A stretch of DNA of 64,000 bases from Oscillatoriales cyanobacterium RM2_1_1 (GTDB lineage: Bacteria > Cyanobacteriota > Cyanobacteriia > Cyanobacteriales > Microcoleaceae). Below, one piece after another: positions 25,159-34,131 of the stretch. The stretch lies in assembly GCA_012033335.1 (NCBI GenBank), contig JAAURB010000004.1, forward strand, positions 1 to 64,000, read 5' to 3'. Each line of letters starts with the position of its first letter. Positions within the stretch are counted from its first letter, which is position 1. The position numbers were made by a program, and so were the translations under genes. The notes under the pieces were generated by a model. That model searched no databases, was not told the DNA's origin, and saw only the letters and a program-made list of their open reading frames with translations.

Positions 25159-25344
25159 TTAAAAGATTTCTTGAGGGCTAGTGATTAGTTCAAGGATTAG
25201 TTCAGTTAAAAGCTGGCTCTGGAGTTTGAGGGTATAACCACTTTCAGGGTAGTTAGGACAGCTCAGATCTGCAAGGTTGAAAACCCTGTAGCTTGCTTCC
25301 CCTAGCCGAAAGCTTCCACAGTCAGGGGCATTCAATCCCCGCAT
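25159..25344 (-). CDS. Possible small protein upstream of the sigma factor gene
   Basis: This open frame gives 61 residues from the ATG at 25344 (78 from a GTG at 25395). Parts such as FRLGEASYRVFNLADLSCPNYPESGYTLKLQ read like a real globular sequence, and it lies 49 bases upstream of the sigma gene on the same strand. There is no Shine-Dalgarno and no family match, so it may be spurious. Confidence 0.35.
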   Translation of the reverse strand: MRGLNAPDCGSFRLGEASYRVFNLADLSCPNYPESGYTLKLQSQLLTELILELITSPQEIF

Positions 25345-25401
25345 TTGAATCTGAGTTTGATGGCTATGACTATATCTAATATCGAGGGGGATCACAAGAA
25401 T

Positions 25402-26073
25402 ATGAATAAAATTGATTTCAGTTCAGGGGTTCACTCCACCAGCCAGAGGGGGGAAGCGATTATTCAGCAATCTTTTCATTGCATTGACCAGGAAATAGGT
25501 GAACAGCTTCAGGCTAGCTTTACCCCGGCAGAATATGCTATTTTGCGGCGGGTCATTCATGCTACTGCCGATTTTGAATTTGCCCAGTTGATTCAGTTTA
25601 GTCCCGAGGCGATTTCAGCCGGAATCCAGGCCCTGCAACAAGGGCTGCCAGTGATTACCGATGTCAATATGGTCAAACAGGGAATTGTCAACATGGCAGC
25701 AAAAACGGGTAAAACCCCGGTTATTTGTGCCCTGGATTATCACCCCACTCCTCTACCCGATCAAACCCGCACTGAGGCGGGACTGTTGCAGGCGGCGGCA
25801 GAATTTCCCCAAGCCATTTTTGTGATTGGCAATGCCCCGACGGCCCTATTGGCTCTCTGTGAGCAGATTCAGCAAGGTCAGGTTTCCCCGGCTTTGGTGG
25901 TCGGAGTCCCGGTGGGTTTTGTCTCGGTGGTGGAGTCAAAAGCTGCCTTGGCCCAAACTCCAGTGCCGCAAATTCGTATTGCCGGACGAAAGGGCGGTTC
26001 CCCTGTTGCAGCAGCAATTTTGAATGCTTTAATGATATTGGCATGGCAGGGAATCTCTTCTCCCTCCCGTTAA
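25402..26073 (+). CDS. cobH: Precorrin-8X methylmutase
   Basis: CobH/CbiC moves a methyl group from C11 to C12 to make hydrogenobyrinic or cobyrinic acid in B12 synthesis. The 223-residue protein has VIHATADFEF with the catalytic histidine, GLPVITDVNMVKQGI, FVIGNAPTAL and RIAGRKGGSPVAAAI at the end, all family-typical. The ATG at 25402 is chosen because GAGGGGG lies about 12 bases upstream; the frame extends back to 25345. It is followed 49 bases later by cobL, the preceding enzymatic step, so these form an operon. Confidence 0.93.
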   Translation: MNKIDFSSGVHSTSQRGEAIIQQSFHCIDQEIGEQLQASFTPAEYAILRRVIHATADFEFAQLIQFSPEAISAGIQALQQGLPVITDVNMVKQGIVNMAAKTGKTPVICALDYHPTPLPDQTRTEAGLLQAAAEFPQAIFVIGNAPTALLALCEQIQQGQVSPALVVGVPVGFVSVVESKAALAQTPVPQIRIAGRKGGSPVAAAILNALMILAWQGISSPSR

Positions 26074-26122
26074 TTTCCAGTTAACTTTACAGTTGATTTT
26101 CAGTCCACCTTAACTTCAAACC

Positions 26123-27412
26123 TTGACCATTCACGTTGTTGGTATTGGCTTAGATGGGGCGGCGGGATTGCCAGAATCCCTCCGTAGATTGGTGACTCAA
26201 GCAGCGGTTTTAGTCGGAAGCGATCGCCATCTCAATTACTTTTCCAATAGCAGGGCTCAGCGGATTGTCCTAGGGGACTTGATTACGGTCTGTCAGCGGT
26301 TGCAACGATTGCTCAAGACCTGGGAAGCCGGGGATGATTCAGGGATGGTGGGTTCCCAGGACTATGTTGCCCTGCTGGTTTCTGGGGATCCATTGTTTTT
26401 TGGGTTTGGCCGCTTGTTACTAGCCCAGTTTCCCCCGGAACAGTTGACCTTTTATCCCCAGGTCAGCTCAATTCAGCTTGCCTTCAATCGGCTTAAGGTT
26501 CCCTGGCAAGATGCTCAGATTATTAGTGCCCATGGACGCTCCTCAGAAACCTTGACCCAAGCCCTGCGCCAGCGGGCCGAAAAGATTGCGGTGCTGACGG
26601 ATAATATCCATACGCCAACGGCGATCGCGGGCCTGTTACTGTCCCTCGATCTGGCCACCAACTATGAATTTTGGGTGTGTGAAAATCTAGGAGGCGTGGA
26701 TGAACAGATACAACAATGGGAGATTGAGGCGCTACAAACCCAGACATTTGCGCCGCTAAATGTGGTGGTTTTGCTTTATCACTTCCGGGATTTACAAGCC
26801 CCCCTGGATCTCAACCAGTTGCCCCGGTTAGGGATTCCGGATAGTTTGTTTCACAGTTATGGCGATCGCCCGGGATTGATCACCAAGCGGGAAGTCCGAA
26901 CCTTGGTCTTGGGGGAGTTGGCCCTGCAGCCGGGTCAGGTGGTTTGGGATGTGGGAGCGGGAACCGGATCCGTCTCCATTGAAATTGCCCGGTTGTTTCC
27001 AGAGTCGATGGTTTATGCGGTTGAAAGAACCGCCGCCGGGACGATTCTGATTGAGCAAAATATTAAACGGTTTCAGGTGAATAATGTGATTTCAATCCAC
27101 GGCGAAGCTCCCAAGATTTTGCATCGTCTGCAATCGCCCCAGCGAATATTTGTGGGGGGGAGCGGGGGGAATTTGAGTGAAGTTTTAGGGATTTGTAGTG
27201 TTCGGCTCCAACCGGGGGGAGTGATGGTAATGGCCTTTGCTACCCTGGAGCATTTAACCCTAGCTCAAAATTGGTTGGTTGAGCGCATGAAAACTGAAAC
27301 AACCTGGCGCTCTCGACTTCTACAAGTCCAGCTTGCCCATTCAGTTGCAGTAGGGAACCTGACCCGATTTGCCCCCTTGAACCCGGTGACAATTCTGACC
27401 ATTCATTTCTGA
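26123..27412 (+). CDS. cobL: Precorrin-6Y C5,15-methyltransferase (decarboxylating)
   Basis: CobL methylates C5 and C15 and decarboxylates in corrin ring synthesis. The 429-residue protein is the usual CbiE-CbiT fusion. The N-terminal methylase starts VVGIGLDGAAGLP and has VSGDPLFFGFGRLL; the C-terminal CbiT part has KREVRTLVLGEL, VWDVGAGTGSVSIEIARLFP and IFVGGSGGNL. The start is probably TTG at 26123 since the conserved HVVGIG begins four residues in and no ATG fits. It is downstream of cobH. Confidence 0.92.
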   Translation: MTIHVVGIGLDGAAGLPESLRRLVTQAAVLVGSDRHLNYFSNSRAQRIVLGDLITVCQRLQRLLKTWEAGDDSGMVGSQDYVALLVSGDPLFFGFGRLLLAQFPPEQLTFYPQVSSIQLAFNRLKVPWQDAQIISAHGRSSETLTQALRQRAEKIAVLTDNIHTPTAIAGLLLSLDLATNYEFWVCENLGGVDEQIQQWEIEALQTQTFAPLNVVVLLYHFRDLQAPLDLNQLPRLGIPDSLFHSYGDRPGLITKREVRTLVLGELALQPGQVVWDVGAGTGSVSIEIARLFPESMVYAVERTAAGTILIEQNIKRFQVNNVISIHGEAPKILHRLQSPQRIFVGGSGGNLSEVLGICSVRLQPGGVMVMAFATLEHLTLAQNWLVERMKTETTWRSRLLQVQLAHSVAVGNLTRFAPLNPVTILTIHF

Positions 27413-27426
27413 TGATTCACTTCTGA

Positions 27427-27518
27427 ACATTGAATCAGATGATTCAATGTAACGATAGACTTTGTTCATCTCCAACTAGTAAACTCTCTTGAAAGCCCTG
27501 CAGCTCAAGACTTTCAAG
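27427..27518. terminator. Two inverted repeats between convergent cobL and hpf
   Basis: ACATTGAATCA (27427-27437) and TGATTCAATGT (27440-27450) are a perfect 11-bp inverted repeat. CTTGAAAG (27488-27495) and CTTTCAAG (27511-27518) form a second stem. Both lie between the ends of convergent genes and fit bidirectional termination, although long T tracts are missing. Confidence 0.55.
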
Positions 27519-27558
27519 AAAAGAAAGCATCACTCATCCGTTTGGCCTTCGCCTCAGG

Positions 27559-28214
27559 TCAGCCCAATATTTTGTGGGGATGATCTGATGTTTCAATCTG
27601 AGTGATTTTCCCGTGACCGTTGGTGTGGCTGCTATCATGACCATTGGGTTCGTGGGGCTGAATGACTCCATAGCCTCCATGGTGAGCCCGTTTATAAATC
27701 ACATTGATTTCCCCCGTTGCCCCATTGCGGAACATATAAAAATCATGGTCAATCAATTGCAATTGCTCTAAGGCATCATGAATCGTCATCGCCGGCATGG
27801 CAAAATACTTGGTACGTACCACTTCTTCCGGTAACTGGGGCTGGCGATCGCCAATCAGGTCTTCTTGTTGAGTAGGAATCTGAGCTACTACTTCTCCAGT
27901 TTTGGGAGGATGCTTGGCGTAACGTTTCTCTTTGTACTTCCGTAGCTGGCGGGTAATCTTATCCGCTACCATATCAATGCTGGCATAGAGGTTCTCGCTG
28001 CTTTCCTGAGCCCGAATCACCGTACCATTGCGTAGATCGTAACTTCGGCAGTCTGCTTTGGGTTGATTCGGGGGTTACGAGCCACTGATAAATGGACATC
28101 GACCTCTGTTGTAAGCTGTTGAAAATGGCTAACTGCCTTAGAAACCTTCTGATCAACATAATCACGAATCGCATCAGTGATTTCTAGATTTTTACCCTGG
28201 ATTACAAGCTCCAT
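27559..28214 (-). pseudogene. hpf: Ribosome hibernation factor, long form (frameshifted)
   Basis: The first frame (28214-28017) encodes [24 protein letters not shown]...AEVTIYA and then goes out of frame. The second (28020-27559) resumes with the conserved [30 protein letters not shown] and the C-terminal dimerisation domain [30 protein letters not shown] single missing base at about 28029-28030 (GCAATGG instead of an expected GCAAATGG, giving YANGTVIR) explains the split. The protein (LrtA-like) dimerises idle ribosomes in darkness or starvation. Both halves are fully conserved, so a sequence error is more likely than loss. Confidence 0.85.
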
Positions 28215-28406
28215 AAAGCTCCTCCTACTGAGAATGTGGGTACATAACTTAACCTTAACATTTCACCCTTTCAGATCAACCCCTTTTTAGAATCTGTTGC
28301 ATCCCTTGACAATTCTTGACCTTGACCTTGGTTTAGCCTTGATTTTGGAGATATAGTTCTTACCCTATTGTGGGGTTAATTATCTGATTTTTAAGCTCTT
28401 CTTAAA

Positions 28407-28440
28407 CTTTTTCAGGATATCTTTTCAGGATATCTTTTTA
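28407..28440. repeat. Short tandem repeat CTTTTTCAGGATAT
   Basis: Two near-identical units (CTTTTTCAGGATAT, CTTTTCAGGATAT) and the start of a third lie just past the end of the TonB-like gene. Confidence 0.6.
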
Positions 28441-28450
28441 GAAAATCTGC

Positions 28451-30193
28451 TCAGGGTTCAGGTATTGCCGGAGAATTGATTGGGGAATCAATTGTGGAAT
28501 TGTCAGCTTCCTCAGTTGTCGCTTCTGGTTCAGGAACACTCTCTTCGGTTTCGGGGGAAATAGCATCCGGTGCCTGGGTTTCAGTTTCAGTTTCAGCTTC
28601 AATATTGGCTTCGACTTCAGATGGAATGTCAGATTCGGTTTCAGAGGTTTCTGCACCGGCGGCGGGAGTTTCCCCCGGGGTTGCTGGTGAGGCGGGTTGG
28701 CGAGAGGACTCGGGTTCAGTGGGTTGAATTGGCGTAACTGAATTGGGAGCACCTGCACCGGGGACAGACTGCCCAGGACTGCTGGGGGTTCCGCAGATTG
28801 CACTATTGAACTCAAACCCATATTGGTAGGCGACGGGAACATTCAATGGATCTCCCGGAACCTCCTGAATTCTCTGCAATGCGGCCCGACTCAACAGCGG
28901 ATCTCCCTGTAAATAAAGCACCTCTGGCCCCTCCAGGATGGCCCCATCGGGGCCAACAACAACCCCAATTAATGCCTGACCTTCTAGCTTTTGGGCACAA
29001 GCTTCCGCTGGATAAAAATCGGTAATCGTTTGGGGGGAACTAGTTTCCAGGTCAGCATACCCACTTTCCTGAAGGCTTTGCACCCAGACAAAATACTCCC
29101 CCAAGCTTTCAGCACCCCGACGAGATTGTTCGATGCCTGACCCTGAAGTGCCCTCCGGGGCAGTGTTTTCTCCATCAGAACCCGGTGAATTTTGTTCCTC
29201 CAGATCGCAAAGAATTGAGCCTTTAGTACAGTCTGGATTGATAGGGGCGGGTTGAGTTGTCGAGGTGGGATCGGGTTGATTGGGGTTGCCTGAATCGGGA
29301 TCAGTGGAGGTTGAAGTTTCACCTATCCCCTCTCCATTTGAACCGGATGAATCCCTTGTATCCTCTGCATCCTCTGAGCAATTGGCCCGATTGAAGCGGA
29401 ATTCAAATCCATAGGCGCTATAGGGTGCTGTAAATTCAGCGGCAGGAATACCGGCTAAGAATTTCTCAGCGGCTTCCCAGACTGCTGTATCGAGATCCTC
29501 ATTGCCCGTTTTTTCAAACAGATCGGGGCCAGCAATAATTTTCCCTTCCCCATCCACCACAACAGCCAACCGAGCCAGATCCCTGGTTCGAGGTCTACAA
29601 TTGGTGTCTTCATTTTTGACTACAGCAATTCCTTTCAACTCCGGATATTTGGGTTGAATTGTTCTAACCCATTCCAGGAAGGGATTAACCGGAGGGGGAG
29701 GAGCCGGGGGTTGATTATTAAAATCAGGAGGCGGGGAAAAGTTGGGGAGATTTGGGCCCGGAGCCAGAGAACGATTTGGAAAGTCCTCTGGAGAGTCGGT
29801 TTGAAAGGGAGAAGACTCATTGCCAATCCGGGGCAATCCCAGGGAGCTAGTGAAGGAATCATCAAACGGCAGGGTCGAAAGGGGCGGGGGCGAGGTTGTG
29901 GGCTGGGAGCCAAACAGGGGCAGAGTCAGAGATCTGGGGATTTTGAACGGGGACGGAACCAATCGGGTCGGTTCGGGGTAAACCCCTTGCACCTGCTCTG
30001 GACTGAGTTCGAGTAATTCGACCGTGGGGGGTAGATCGGCGGTTTCCGGGAACAGGGGCAACTTCTCAATATTGAACCCGATCAGGGCGTGCAACCCCAA
30101 TGAAGCAAGAACGGCGGCAACGGATACGGAGCGCAGCAGCCTGGGTACAGATTGTTCGGGGGGAGTCTGGGGAGGCGAGGGCAGAGAAACCAT
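28451..30193 (-). CDS. TonB-like energy transducer with two C-terminal-type domains
   Basis: The 580-residue protein has one N-terminal membrane segment (SVAAVLASLGLHALIGF, about residues 22-38), then a Pro/Ser-rich linker. There are two TonB-C-like units: QPKYPELKGIAVV...ARLAVVVDGEGKIIAGP...AVWEAAEKFLAGIP...YGFEFRFN and a second, YADLETSSPQ...GQALIGVVVGPDGAILEGP...AALQRIQEVPGD...YGFEFN. The tail is acidic and low-complexity (Glu/Thr/Ala repeats). TonB couples proton motive force to outer-membrane receptors, for example for B12 or siderophores. It is 126 bases after cobI on the same strand, which is consistent with a corrinoid or cobalt link but does not prove it. Confidence 0.75.
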   Translation of the reverse strand: MVSLPSPPQTPPEQSVPRLLRSVSVAAVLASLGLHALIGFNIEKLPLFPETADLPPTVELLELSPEQVQGVYPEPTRLVPSPFKIPRSLTLPLFGSQPTTSPPPLSTLPFDDSFTSSLGLPRIGNESSPFQTDSPEDFPNRSLAPGPNLPNFSPPPDFNNQPPAPPPPVNPFLEWVRTIQPKYPELKGIAVVKNEDTNCRPRTRDLARLAVVVDGEGKIIAGPDLFEKTGNEDLDTAVWEAAEKFLAGIPAAEFTAPYSAYGFEFRFNRANCSEDAEDTRDSSGSNGEGIGETSTSTDPDSGNPNQPDPTSTTQPAPINPDCTKGSILCDLEEQNSPGSDGENTAPEGTSGSGIEQSRRGAESLGEYFVWVQSLQESGYADLETSSPQTITDFYPAEACAQKLEGQALIGVVVGPDGAILEGPEVLYLQGDPLLSRAALQRIQEVPGDPLNVPVAYQYGFEFNSAICGTPSSPGQSVPGAGAPNSVTPIQPTEPESSRQPASPATPGETPAAGAETSETESDIPSEVEANIEAETETETQAPDAISPETEESVPEPEATTEEADNSTIDSPINSPAIPEP

Positions 30194-30242
30194 GACAGAT
30201 CAGCGACAACTCCAACGGGGGCAGGTTCGGGGGTTTGACCCT

Positions 30243-30291
30243 GGGGCTTGATCACAGGGGCTTGATCCAGTTGAGTCTTGATCCAGTTGAA
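30243..30291. repeat. Short tandem repeat GGGGCTTGATCACA / CTTGATCCAGTTGA
   Basis: Two overlapping tandem series of about 14-16 bases lie in the cobI/TonB-like spacer. Confidence 0.55.
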
Positions 30292-30319
30292 TGCTAACTC
30301 CCTGAACCAGACCCACGGA

Positions 30320-31039
30320 TCACGTAGCAAAAATCACTAGGAGAGAGAAGTAAGACAGATCAAGCTGGGGGCGATCGCCCAACCCAGCATAGATCACCTG
30401 ATGGGGTAACGTTGCCCATTCTACAACATAAGCTGAGTCGAGCAGTCCTCGCCGTTGTAGCAGGGCCCACACCTGGGAATAAACTGATTTAACTTTCATC
30501 AAAACCACGACATTGGCCTGATCCAGGGTTCCTTCTAGGGCTTCTAGGCCATAAAATCCGGGCAAAATCGCCAGACGTTGATCCCGCACGGTCAAGGGCA
30601 ATCCCAAACTGGCAACGGCAGCCAAGGGAGAGCAAACTCCTGGAATGGCCTGAACCCTGGCTTCAGGATGAAGTTTTCGTAACGTTTGTGCCAGATACGT
30701 AAAAGTGCTATAAAAACTGACATCCCCTTCACAGGCAAAGGCCACATTCATTCCCTGGGCCAGATAGGGCCAAACCTGAGCGGCAGCCCGATCCCAGGCC
30801 GTTTGCAAAATCACCTCATCCTGAACATAGGGAAATTCTAGAGGCAGTTGGAGCTGATTCGCTTGTAGCCAGGAACGGATGATTCCCTGGGCAATTCCAG
30901 GCTTACCGGCAGTACCGGCGGGAAAAGCCACCACGGGAGAATTTCTCAGAATATTTAGCCCCTTAACGGTAATCAATTCTGGATCCCCTGGCCCCACGCT
31001 GATGCCGTAGAGTAGACCTCTGGTTTGCGGGCTAGACAT
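30320..31039 (-). CDS. cobI: Precorrin-2 C20-methyltransferase
   Basis: CobI/CbiL methylates precorrin-2 at C20 with SAM. The 239-residue product begins GLLYGISVGPGDPELITVKGLNILRNSPVVAFPAG and contains FACEGDVSFYSTFTYLAQ and AIPGVCSPLAAVASLGLPLTVRDQRLAILPG, diagnostic for this methylase. Length is normal. It is the third cobalamin gene in the window but on the opposite strand and about 3 kb from cobHL. Confidence 0.92.
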   Translation of the reverse strand: MSSPQTRGLLYGISVGPGDPELITVKGLNILRNSPVVAFPAGTAGKPGIAQGIIRSWLQANQLQLPLEFPYVQDEVILQTAWDRAAAQVWPYLAQGMNVAFACEGDVSFYSTFTYLAQTLRKLHPEARVQAIPGVCSPLAAVASLGLPLTVRDQRLAILPGFYGLEALEGTLDQANVVVLMKVKSVYSQVWALLQRRGLLDSAYVVEWATLPHQVIYAGLGDRPQLDLSYFSLLVIFAT

Positions 31040-31123
31040 TTGGCAGTTCGGGGACTGAAGAGACTGAATGAATCCAGGTTAGAATTTCAGATAAATTCAT
31101 GGATGATTCAAAAAATCTTAACT

Positions 31124-31393
31124 ATGCCATTCTACGACTACTTCTGCCCCAGCAATAACCGTAAAGTTGAAGTATTGCACAGCATTCACCGGGAAGTCCA
31201 AACCTGGGGAGAGATCTGTCAATTGGCCGGATGTGAACCGGGAGATACCCCAGCCAATGCCCCGGTCAAGCGATTACTCAGCGCTCCCAATTTAGCCATT
31301 CCCCTCTCTGACAATGACTACAAAAGTGCCGGATTTACTCGCTTGGTCAAGCGGGATCAGGGAGTTTATGAGAACGTTACCGCTAAAGATTAG
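31124..31393 (+). CDS. Small FmdB/zinc-ribbon-like protein
   Basis: The 89-residue product starts MPFYDYFCPSNNRKVEVLHSI, which resembles FmdB-type zinc ribbons (MPxYxYxC), but the usual CxxC pair is altered to CPSN...CQLAGCEPGD. The tail reads VKRLLSAPNLAIPLSDNDYKSAGFTRLVKRDQGVYENVTAKD. The ATG at 31124 is preferred over an upstream frame start at 31025 because it begins exactly at the conserved motif. Function is unknown. Confidence 0.7.
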   Translation: MPFYDYFCPSNNRKVEVLHSIHREVQTWGEICQLAGCEPGDTPANAPVKRLLSAPNLAIPLSDNDYKSAGFTRLVKRDQGVYENVTAKD

Positions 31394-31501
31394 CTACAGA
31401 CCTGGGATTGTAGAGTCAATTGAGTGCAATAGTCGTCCTGATTGTCTCCCCGTAGGCAAAATCCCTCACCAGAGGATTTTTAGCTTTAAATAAATATCTA
31501 A

Positions 31502-31592
31502 TAAGAAGCATTGATGTGGGGGTGAAGGGGGCAGTGTCCCTCTCCTGGAGCGAAGCCCCAGAACCCTTTCTATCTAACAATGAATAACAACC
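31502..31592 (-). repeat. Dispersed repeat, copy A
   Basis: Read on the minus strand, this segment shares GGTTGT...ATTGTTA...GAA.GGG.TCTGGGGCTTCGC with copy B (45190-45270) and CACTGCCCC...CATCAAT.CTTCT with copy C (63332-63398). An 87-residue open frame crossing it is not thought to be coding. The surrounding 31394-31756 spacer has nothing else recognised. Confidence 0.6.
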
Positions 31593-31756
31593 ATCTGCCC
31601 ACAGCGATCTCAAATGATTGGTGAAAGGAACTGAAGATTCTACCCGAGAGATCAAACCCGGGAGATCAAACCCCAACATCGCAAGCCCAATCTAAAGCTA
31701 TAGAGCTATAGAATAGAGGGTAACGTTGTGAGCGATGGGTGAGGAGGCTATCAACC

Positions 31757-32614
31757 TTGAATGAACTGAGAGATGCACTAGAACTGGCGACAGAGGATGA
31801 ATTGCAGCAACTTACGGAGTTGCTGTTTAGTCGCCGATTAAATCCCCTGGACTATATCAATACGCCCCATCCAATTGACGTTGAGAGGCTGGATCAAGAG
31901 GCTTGGTTAGATGCAATTGAAGATCGGTTTCAATACCTGGCGGCGGATGGGCTGACGGTTTTGCGGGGATGTACCCACCAGGTTACCTATCGCCAGGTTT
32001 TAGTTCAGGTCTGCCGCTATCTGAAAATTTCTTATTCTAAGACTATCTCCACAACCGATCTGGAAGCCGAGATTTTTCTATTTTTGCTAGGGCGGGCCTG
32101 GAAGCGGCTTCCCAACACTGAGCAAGACACCCTGGCTCAGGGAGTGCAAGAAGCTTTAGCCAAACATGGCTCTACTAAGCCCTTACCGCTCTCTCTCGAG
32201 AAAGATCCCTTTGGCCCTTTGCTTAGAGCGGGAGGGGCCCTGGCGGTGGGTTCTCTGCTGCGACCCATTCTCCTCAAGCAACTTGCCCAGCAGTTTGCTT
32301 TACAATTTGCTCGCTATCAAATCGCAAAACAGGCCATGGTTCAGGGGGGAGCGATCGCCGCCGCCCAGATGCAAAGCCAGGTCACAGCCCAAATGGCTCG
32401 ACGGGGAATGGCGTTGAGTGCGGCCCGATATGGAGCAACCCGTAGCGTTTTTGCCTTCCTGGGGCCAATGTTATGGACATGGTTTCTAGCTGATGTAAGC
32501 TGGCGGATGGTTTCTACTAGTTACACTCGGATTATTCCGATGATTTTTGCCCTGGCTCAAATTCGCCTCACCCGCGACTCAACTGACGATGAGATGACCT
32601 GGGAAATGGCATAG
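31757..32614 (+). CDS. YaaW/UPF0174-like protein
   Basis: The ~285-residue product has an N-terminal LRDALELATEDELQQLTELLFSRRLNPLDYI typical of YaaW-like proteins. A mid-region of helices follows, and an Ala/Gln-rich stretch with hydrophobic segments near the end (SVFAFLGPMLWTWFLADVSWRM, RIIPMIFALAQI) that may be membrane-associated. GAGGAGG at 31741-31747 is an excellent ribosome site nine bases before the TTG at 31757, so TTG is chosen over the GTG at 31739, which would overlap the site. Function is unknown. Confidence 0.7.
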   Translation: MNELRDALELATEDELQQLTELLFSRRLNPLDYINTPHPIDVERLDQEAWLDAIEDRFQYLAADGLTVLRGCTHQVTYRQVLVQVCRYLKISYSKTISTTDLEAEIFLFLLGRAWKRLPNTEQDTLAQGVQEALAKHGSTKPLPLSLEKDPFGPLLRAGGALAVGSLLRPILLKQLAQQFALQFARYQIAKQAMVQGGAIAAAQMQSQVTAQMARRGMALSAARYGATRSVFAFLGPMLWTWFLADVSWRMVSTSYTRIIPMIFALAQIRLTRDSTDDEMTWEMA

Positions 32615-32697
32615 GGGCTTGACTTTTTATCTGGCACTTTTTATCGGGTACTTTCTATAAAAAATTTCATCACACCCTATCTCATGGCGCACTTCCC

Positions 32698-34074
32698 ATG
32701 AACCAATGGAGGCAAGTCTTTTTCAGGCGGGTACTGACCCCCCATCTTGAACCTGATCTGCAATGGGCCTGGAATAGTTTGCAGATTGGGATTTTGACTT
32801 TTTTTCTATTGCCAACCTGGGGAGCAATCCTGATTGTGCTTAGTGTATTGGTCACCTTGAAGCAGCGTTTCTGGCAGGTGATTCGCCAGCCGATCAATCA
32901 AGTTCTGGCGGTTTTTAGTGGAGTTCTGGTGGTTTTTAGTCTCGGTTCTCCCAATCCTGGGGACGCATTCTTGGGCCTGTGCAATCTTGTGCCTTATTTT
33001 CTAGTCTTTGCCGGATTGAGCGCGCTGATTCAGACCCCTAATCAACTGCGGCAGATTTCTAGGTTGATTGTCTTCTCAATTATTCCGATTACTGGGCTGG
33101 GTTTTGGCCAGGGGTTTTTGGGTTGGTCAGGCATTGAATCGCTTCAGATGATTTCAGGCTGGATTTTAGAGCCGGGTGGCAGTCCCCCCGGTCGGATTTC
33201 TTCTGTGTTTATTTATGCCAATTTATTGGCCGCTTATTTGGTGGTTGGATTTGCTTTGAGTCTGGGACTATTGATTGAGCAAATTATTCAGCAGATCTGG
33301 ATGAATTCCCGGCTAAAAAGACACTCCATGCTGAAGTTTGAGCCCTCAAAATTACCCAACAAATTATCTATTTCAGGGTTGGGAATCACGGTAATTTTTG
33401 CCACGATTGGCTTGATCCTGACCAACTCTCGGAATGCCTGGGGATTAATGGTAATTCTCGCAATGGCTTACGGGGTTTATGTGGGCTGGAATTGGCTGGT
33501 GATGGGGGCGATCGCCGGAGTGATGCTAATTTTTGCCGCCGCATTTGCTCCCCCGTTTATTCATCAGCCATTGCGCCTGATTGTGCCAGGTTATTTCTGG
33601 CAGCGATTAACCGATCAGAACTTTGAACGCCCCGTAGAAATCCTGCGAATGACCCAGTGGAAATTTGCCTGGGGTTTGACTCAAGCTCGACCCTGGACAG
33701 GTTGGGGCTTGAGAAATTTTACCCCCCTGTATGAGGCTCAGATGAACATCTGGCTCGGGCATCCCCATAATTTGTTCCTGATGATGACGGCTGAAATTGG
33801 GATCCCGTTAACCCTGGTGTTTTTCAGTCTGGTGGGATGGATCCTGGTTCGGGGAGTTTGGCTTTGGCTCAGTTGGCCCAAAAACTCGCCGGATCGGGTC
33901 ATTTTATTCAGTTTTTTAATCGGGTTTACTAGCTTAATTCTGTTTAATTTATTTGATGTCACGCTATTTGATTTGAGAATTAATACCCTGGGATGGCTGC
34001 TTTTGAGTGCCATTTTTGGTGTTGTCCTGCATTTTCAATCTCCGACTCAACAACAGTCTCAATTACAGCCTTAA
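32698..34074 (+). CDS. O-antigen ligase/polymerase-family membrane protein
   Basis: The 458-residue protein has about ten hydrophobic segments. The C-terminal part has NSRNAWGLMVILAM and the family pattern MNIWLGHPHNLFLMMTAEIGIPLTLVFF, where GHxHNxxL is conserved in WaaL/Wzy-type enzymes and in IctB-like proteins. It probably ligates or polymerises surface polysaccharide. It is not near other glycan genes. The ABC exporter at 34132 converges on it. Confidence 0.82.
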   Translation: MNQWRQVFFRRVLTPHLEPDLQWAWNSLQIGILTFFLLPTWGAILIVLSVLVTLKQRFWQVIRQPINQVLAVFSGVLVVFSLGSPNPGDAFLGLCNLVPYFLVFAGLSALIQTPNQLRQISRLIVFSIIPITGLGFGQGFLGWSGIESLQMISGWILEPGGSPPGRISSVFIYANLLAAYLVVGFALSLGLLIEQIIQQIWMNSRLKRHSMLKFEPSKLPNKLSISGLGITVIFATIGLILTNSRNAWGLMVILAMAYGVYVGWNWLVMGAIAGVMLIFAAAFAPPFIHQPLRLIVPGYFWQRLTDQNFERPVEILRMTQWKFAWGLTQARPWTGWGLRNFTPLYEAQMNIWLGHPHNLFLMMTAEIGIPLTLVFFSLVGWILVRGVWLWLSWPKNSPDRVILFSFLIGFTSLILFNLFDVTLFDLRINTLGWLLLSAIFGVVLHFQSPTQQQSQLQP

Positions 34075-34131
34075 TTTGAATCGCAACGATAATCTCAATG
34101 ATAATCTTAAGGGCAATTGCAACGCCTCAGC

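Noticed and set aside
28438-28842. 134-residue minus-strand ORF in the TonB-like gene tail
   Set aside because: It is a shifted frame of the low-complexity Glu/Thr/Pro repeat and is Lys/Pro-rich by shadow.
31416-31679. 87-residue minus-strand ORF
   Set aside because: It crosses dispersed repeat copy A and neither matches a family nor has a ribosome site.
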